From Eshraghiella sp051880035 (GTDB taxonomy: Bacteria > Bacillota > Clostridia > Lachnospirales > Lachnospiraceae): 64,000 nucleotides of DNA. Shown here in pieces: positions 61,225 through 64,000 of this stretch. A model generated the notes under the pieces. It saw nothing but the letters and a program-made list of their open reading frames with translations, was not told the origin of the DNA and made no database searches. A program made the translations under genes and the position numbers. Each line of letters begins with the position of its first letter. Within the stretch, counting starts at the first letter, position 1. The DNA lies in the NCBI GenBank assembly GCA_051880035.1, contig JBJENE010000049.1:39237-103236 (forward strand), given 5' to 3'.

Positions 61225-61605
61225 ATGAATTCAACTTTTTGTTTAGAATATCGAGGATTTGAAGAGAAAGAATATAATGTCAATGGTAATCGTGGAACGA
61301 GTCGACATGCTGTCTTTATGGATAGTGATTCTCTTGTCGTTATCAAATGCGCAATCAAAGAAGATTATCTTTCAACTTTCCTTGGTTTAAATCTTGAACA
61401 GCGAAAGACTTATACTGTAGTTTGTGACATGACTTGTCAGCCTCAGGTTACAAATGACCGTGAGACTTATGGTCGTGACAGATTCGTTATAAGCCAGAAG
61501 AATTTCCTCTGCAGCTTCGTTGTTAAGGAAATTATTCCTTTTGAAACTAAGCCTTTTAATTCCGGAAGTTCTTCTGATTCTCCGGATAAAAAAGTTACTA
61601 AGTAA
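61225..61605 (+). CDS. Candidate phage ssDNA-binding protein, 126 aa
   Basis: First gene of the T-rich block; GGAGG 8 nt before ATG 61225. The predicted protein is beta-rich for ~105 residues (TFCLEYRGFEEKEYNV, DSLVVIKCAIKEDYL, KTYTVVCDMTCQPQVTN), followed by a Ser/Asp/Lys tail (SGSSSDSPDKKVTK). Size, position and flexible tail fit an OB-fold ssDNA-binding protein such as filamentous phage gpV, but I do not recognise a family motif. An in-frame start at 61153 lies inside the terminator and is rejected. Confidence 0.6.
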   Translation: MNSTFCLEYRGFEEKEYNVNGNRGTSRHAVFMDSDSLVVIKCAIKEDYLSTFLGLNLEQRKTYTVVCDMTCQPQVTNDRETYGRDRFVISQKNFLCSFVVKEIIPFETKPFNSGSSSDSPDKKVTK

Positions 61606-61706
61606 TGAATAAGTATCGTTATATTATCGTTTATGCTTTGACTTTATTTATATTTATTCTTACTTTTGTCTTTATTCTTTTATTTTTGGAGGTTATGTTT
61701 TGTTAA
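61605..61706 (+). CDS. 33-aa single-TM micro-protein
   Basis: MNKYRYIIVYALTLF-type protein, essentially one hydrophobic helix. Its ATG overlaps the previous stop (TAATG), and its stop overlaps the next gene's start region, so it is translationally coupled. The size resembles gpVII/gpIX-type minor coat proteins of filamentous phages; no homology can be claimed. Confidence 0.45.
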   Translation: MNKYRYIIVYALTLFIFILTFVFILLFLEVMFC

Positions 61707-61891
61707 TTTGGATTTTGATTATATTACAGCTTATTGATACCGTTCTCTTGATTCTTCTCCGGAAGAATGGAACATTTGTAAATGTTACTCAGAAACATGT
61801 TTATGTTCCTGCAAAAGTAAAAGCCCCTTCCCGTTCCAGGAAGAGGAAGGAACCGGATTTCGATTCAGATGATTATGATGATGAATATTAA
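61700..61891 (+). CDS. 63-aa membrane protein with basic-then-acidic tail
   Basis: Starts at TTG 61700, 7 nt after GGAGG (61688-61692). N-terminal hydrophobic helix (~2-20, LIWILIILQLIDTVLLILL), then Lys/Arg-rich (KVKAPSRSRKRKEP) and Asp-rich (DFDSDDYDDEY) ends. Possible phage membrane or coat component. No family recognised. Confidence 0.55.
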   Translation: MLIWILIILQLIDTVLLILLRKNGTFVNVTQKHVYVPAKVKAPSRSRKRKEPDFDSDDYDDEY

Positions 61892-61901
61892 GGAGGCTTT
61901 T

Positions 61902-62126
61902 ATGGCTGGATTCTTTATTAAAAATAACACTCCTGAGGATGCTTTTATTCATCACTGTGAGAGTTTATGTGATGCTGATTTATGTCTGATTCGTGATTTG
62001 CTTTTTGAAGATTTTAGCAATGATTTAATTGATTCTGTCGAGTTTCTTTTTAAATCTCAGGCTATTAATAATGAAATGGCATCTCGTTTTGTCAGACAAA
62101 CTAAGGATAAATTTATAATTAAATAG
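61902..62126 (+). CDS. Small hypothetical protein, 74 aa
   Basis: ATG 61902 with AAGGAGG 7 nt upstream and 10 nt after the previous gene. Soluble, acidic (FIHHCESLCDADLCLIRDLL, FEDFSNDLIDSVEFLF), with a basic C-terminus. No family recognised. Confidence 0.65.
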   Translation: MAGFFIKNNTPEDAFIHHCESLCDADLCLIRDLLFEDFSNDLIDSVEFLFKSQAINNEMASRFVRQTKDKFIIK

Positions 62127-62253
62127 TTTCATGGTTTATGTCACATCAAAAAGCCACTTATAACTATCGTCCTCGACTCCTCATTCCCCGGGACAAGTTG
62201 CAGTAGACAAATTTAAAGGCTTTCCGATTTTCTTATATTTTTGGAGGTTTATT
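62127..62253 (+). other. GC-richer, structured intergenic segment in the phage-like block
   Basis: 127 nt without an ORF on the + strand. AAAGCC (~62150) and GGCTTT (~62217) can close a loop containing AACT/AGTT and GTCC/GGAC pairs around CCCCGGGAC. The base composition differs from the T-rich flanks. Could be a replication origin, a packaging signal or an attenuator; no known consensus recognised. Confidence 0.35.
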
Positions 62254-62508
62254 ATGTTTGTTAAAGTTTCTCAATTTTTAAATACTTTATATGATCTTGT
62301 TTATAAAGATGATGGTTCTCTTGCTCCTAATCATCTTTATGCTTATCATCAATGTATTTCTCTTTTACTTGAATTATCTTTGGTGGTATTTCGATCTGAT
62401 TCAGGTAAACATTTTGTTTGTCCTATTCTTTCTTGTGAAGATACTTTTTCTCTTAATGGTGAAGTATTTAATCTTGTTAAATGTGGTTGTTTTTTTTCTT
62501 TGCAATGA
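62254..62508 (+). CDS. Small hypothetical protein, 84 aa
   Basis: ATG 62254 behind TTTTTGGAGGTT. Hydrophobic, Cys-containing (HQCISLLLELSLVVF, FVCPILSCEDTF, KCGCFFSLQ). Strongly T-ended codons. Its 3' end abuts the - strand replication-initiator fragment, so its C-terminus may be altered by that junction. No family recognised. Confidence 0.6.
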   Translation: MFVKVSQFLNTLYDLVYKDDGSLAPNHLYAYHQCISLLLELSLVVFRSDSGKHFVCPILSCEDTFSLNGEVFNLVKCGCFFSLQ

Positions 62509-62772
62509 GCTTGGCTTCCCGGATTCGCTCTGTATATTTGTCATAAATTTTAACGAAGCCGTGCTGGTTGCGCTTACCAAAGTAGCGTGTTCCGTTATAA
62601 AGTCCGGGTGTCTTCCTGGTCTTAGTTACAACAACCTTATCCGGCGGTAAAGGGATATCAACAGCATAGTCATACTTGTCTATAAATCCGTCAGCTGCAT
62701 AGGCTTCAACAAGCGACATCATGCAGCGCCATTCTTTAGTATCATAATGTTTGATTATTTTAAAAAAATTTT
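62477..62772 (-). pseudogene. Fragment of a replication-initiator-like gene
   Basis: Open frame of ~98 codons on the - strand with no plausible start. Its sequence (YDYAVDIPLPPDKVVV, GLYNGTRYFGKRNQHGFVKIYDK) resembles the central part of rolling-circle/phage replication initiators (GTxYxGxRxS...VKxYDK pattern, from memory). Host-like, C/G-containing codons contrast sharply with the T-rich surroundings. It runs up to one arm of a 20-bp inverted repeat at 62773. Best read as a truncated remnant or recombination scar. Confidence 0.5.
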
Positions 62773-62792
62773 TGCACCGATTAGATGCAGCC
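62773..62792. repeat. 20-bp inverted repeat, left arm
   Basis: TGCACCGATTAGATGCAGCC, exact reverse complement of 62903-62922. The 110-bp interior carries a micro-gene with its own ribosome binding site. The arm lies at the border of the replication-initiator fragment. Confidence 0.9.
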
Positions 62793-62806
62793 TGGAGGTA
62801 AAATTT

Positions 62807-62890
62807 ATGGTTTATTTTTTCGCTTTACTCTGTTCGATTATTCTTGCTTTGGTTAGTTTTGCTATAGTACATTTTGCAACTTGTTCTTAA
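62807..62890 (+). CDS. 27-aa single-TM micro-protein inside the inverted repeat
   Basis: ATG 62807 with GGAGG at 62794-62798. Sequence starts MVYFFALLCSIILALVSF, a lone hydrophobic helix ending in HFATCS. Lies wholly between the two inverted-repeat arms. T-rich codons like the other phage-like genes. Confidence 0.5.
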   Translation: MVYFFALLCSIILALVSFAIVHFATCS

Positions 62891-62893
62891 GTT

Positions 62894-62926
62894 AAAAAAA
62901 ACGGCTGCATCTAATCGGTGCAGCCG
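62894..62926 (-). terminator. - strand terminator for the 72-aa gene
   Basis: CGGCTGCA (62902-62909) and TGCAGCCG (62919-62926) form an 8-bp stem with a 9-nt loop. On the - strand it is followed by eight T's (A-run 62894-62901). Confidence 0.8.
62903..62922. repeat. 20-bp inverted repeat, right arm
   Basis: GGCTGCATCTAATCGGTGCA, exact reverse complement of 62773-62792. It is also part of a self-complementary hairpin that serves as a - strand terminator. Confidence 0.9.
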
Positions 62927-62936
62927 GGAGAGAAGA

Positions 62937-63155
62937 TTAGTTACTTGAGTTATTTTTTATAGCTTCCAGGATTTCCTGGTGCCTTCTTTCTTCCTCAAGT
63001 TCTCTTTTTAATTTTTCTTCTTCTCTTTTTTCTTGTGTTTTTTTATTTTTTTTCTTTACACATGTAATTATTGTTAAAATTATTATTGGTATTAATGATA
63101 AAAGAAGTATCATTTCCCATTTTAGTAACTTTTCATAATATTCTATAATATTCAT
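62937..63155 (-). CDS. Membrane-anchored coiled-coil protein, 72 aa
   Basis: One TM (~15-34, MILLLSLIPIIILTIITCV) followed by a Lys/Glu-rich helix (KTQEKREEEKLKRELEEERR) that should form a coiled coil. GAGGTG site precedes ATG on the - strand, and a dedicated terminator follows. Opposite to the + strand phage-like genes, so it may be an independently expressed cargo (moron-like) gene, for example for exclusion of related phages. Function unknown. Confidence 0.65.
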   Translation of the reverse strand: MNIIEYYEKLLKWEMILLLSLIPIIILTIITCVKKKNKKTQEKREEEKLKRELEEERRHQEILEAIKNNSSN

Positions 63156-63208
63156 TTTTTCACCTCTCTTTTATGAGGTTATTGTATCAATTTTAGGTGG
63201 TGTTTTCA

Positions 63209-64000
63209 ATGGATCGTAAGAAGATTTTTAAAATTTTATATAGAATTGTATCAGTTTTACTTTTTATTACTGTATCATTTTGTTCAATTCTTTCTTCCTG
63301 TGAAGGTGTTTTAGCAGCTGATCTAGAGATTAATTCTCTCCCGGTAGATATTGATATTGATGTTGAATATACTTCTGATTCTATCAGTTTGAAATATTTA
63401 AATAATACTTATATTATAAATCGTAATACTCCTATTGATTTAGTTGGAACTGGTTATTATGAAAAAAATTATTATAGCCCTTATCCTAAAGATTTTTATT
63501 ATTCTTTGCCTGTAGATTTTGAACATACTTATACTACTTCATCATTACTTTATACTGATGCTTCTTATTGGTTTTCTCCTTCAGAGTTAAAAGTCTATGT
63601 TTTAACTTCCCCTTTTTATGTTCGTTCTTCATATAAGTATAAATTTAATTCTGTTTTGTCTTTTTCTTCTGGTTCTGATTATGGTTATTTTTCTTTTTCT
63701 ACAAATGGTTTGAGTGAGCATTTTTATGTTTACATTTCCGTTTTGGATTTATCTACATATTCTTTATCTCTTGGTCGTAAATATGTTACTGAGTCCGAAG
63801 GTTATAATTGTTATGGTTGTTTAGATGATCCAGATAATGAAGTTACTTGTTATTTTCCTAATGATTTGGTTTGTATTTTTTCTAATTATGCTATATCCGG
63901 ATTTTATGAACCTGATACAAGTAAAGTAAATACACCTGATTACTATTTTGATAATGAATATATTTTTTATTCAGAAGGTAACGGTTATACTTTTGTTGAT
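63209..64000 (+). CDS. Secreted Tyr/Ser-rich protein, 3' end outside window (candidate phage adsorption/minor coat protein)
   Basis: Frame open for 264 codons from ATG 63209 (AGGTGG site 8 nt upstream) to the window end. A clear signal peptide (basic MDRKKIFKILYR, hydrophobic SVLLFITVSFCSIL, possible cleavage near VLAA-D) is followed by a beta-prone region very rich in Tyr, Ser, Phe and Asn, with a few Cys (NCYGC, VTCYF). Almost all codons end in T. In filamentous phages a large secreted protein before Zot is the host-attachment protein; this position fits but is not proven. No family recognised. Confidence 0.6.
   Translation, partial: MDRKKIFKILYRIVSVLLFITVSFCSILSSCEGVLAADLEINSLPVDIDIDVEYTSDSISLKYLNNTYIINRNTPIDLVGTGYYEKNYYSPYPKDFYYSLPVDFEHTYTTSSLLYTDASYWFSPSELKVYVLTSPFYVRSSYKYKFNSVLSFSSGSDYGYFSFSTNGLSEHFYVYISVLDLSTYSLSLGRKYVTESEGYNCYGCLDDPDNEVTCYFPNDLVCIFSNYAISGFYEPDTSKVNTPDYYFDNEYIFYSEGNGYTFVD

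Larger units (their letters stand above)
61150..64000 (+). mobile_element. Putative inovirus-like (filamentous phage) prophage, left part only
   Basis: From ~61.2 kb the + strand becomes strongly T-rich (for example 32 T of 60 in 61-base-line block 63661-63720) and codons end mostly in T, a known signature of ssDNA phage virion strands. Genes are tiny, closely packed, often single-TM, and share the ribosome-binding module TTTTTGGAGGTT (61207, 61683, 62238). It adjoins a Xer recombinase and hairpin site. A secreted Tyr/Ser-rich protein starts at 63209. No Zot or full Rep is visible, so the label is inference. Confidence 0.5.

Noticed and set aside
61113..61358. - strand 81-aa ORF over the phage leader
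   Set aside because: Crosses the strong + strand terminator and the start of the 126-aa gene; no ribosome binding site.
62291..62650. 119-codon + strand ORF overlapping 62254-62508
   Set aside because: Hydrophobic shadow frame in T-rich DNA without a ribosome binding site; the 84-aa frame has the GGAGG module.
1..64000. CRISPR array, tRNA or rRNA genes
   Set aside because: Looked for repeated spacered units and for tRNA/rRNA landmarks on both strands; none found by eye.

Overview
The window is low-GC, Gram-positive chromosomal DNA, most likely from an endospore-forming, motile, gut-type member of the Lachnospiraceae (class Clostridia). Reasons: the gene orders der-plsY-gpsA, rpsU-yqfC-yqfD-phoH-ybeY-cdd, mutS-mutL-miaA, radC-mreBCD-PBP2-minCDE-rodA-mgsA and yggS-sepF-ylmH-lspA-rluD; sporulation genes (spoIVA, yqfC, yqfD); a chemoreceptor; and an L-fucose catabolic operon. 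Nearly every gene from 2.1 to 59.9 kb lies on the + strand. No rRNA, tRNA or CRISPR array was seen, and no stretch over 300 bases lacks a gene or gene remnant.

Layout: 0-2 kb holds the 3' end of pgeF and prs (- strand). 2.1-5.2 kb is der-plsY-gpsA (GTPase and phospholipid synthesis). 5.2-12.7 kb looks like an accessory block: a MalT-like regulator, then an AraC regulator divergent from fucI-fucA-FGGY kinase. It ends in a terminator whose 3' arm is also the ribosome binding site of spoIVA, with a near-consensus SigE promoter laid across it. 14.3-19.4 kb: a membrane-anchored MutS-like ATPase, RNase HI, a small membrane protein and alaS. 19.5-23.7 kb: rpsU with a pseudoknot-capable leader, two sporulation genes, phoH, ybeY, cdd and a BofC-like protein. 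23.7-31.7 kb: two flavoproteins, proB, dCMP deaminase, 5-FCL, proA and a chemoreceptor with a Lys/Ala-rich N-terminus. 31.9-41.9 kb: miaB, a SulP transporter, mutS, mutL, miaA and a PLP enzyme. 42-52.6 kb: radC and the cell-shape/division cluster ending with mgsA and a DD-carboxypeptidase-like lipoprotein. 52.6-59.9 kb: a DUF378 protein, an HlyD-like protein, yggS-sepF-ylmH-lspA-rluD, a cytidylate-kinase-like protein and a surface protein.

From 59.9 kb the character changes. A tyrosine recombinase resembling XerS lies on the - strand, and just upstream of it is a large nested palindrome (61021-61105) with a dif-like core (two 15-nt arms, 8-nt spacer). Both imperfections of the palindrome are G-T wobbles on the + strand, as expected of an element that works as + strand ssDNA or RNA. 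Beyond it, 61.2-64.0 kb is very T-rich on the + strand and packed with tiny ORFs: a possible ssDNA-binding protein, several small membrane proteins, a - strand replication-initiator fragment, a 20-bp inverted repeat around a micro-gene, and the start of a Tyr/Ser-rich secreted protein that runs off the end. My best reading is the left end of an integrated, poorly described filamentous (inovirus-like) prophage at a Xer site. This is inference from composition and layout; no hallmark morphogenesis (Zot) gene is inside the window.
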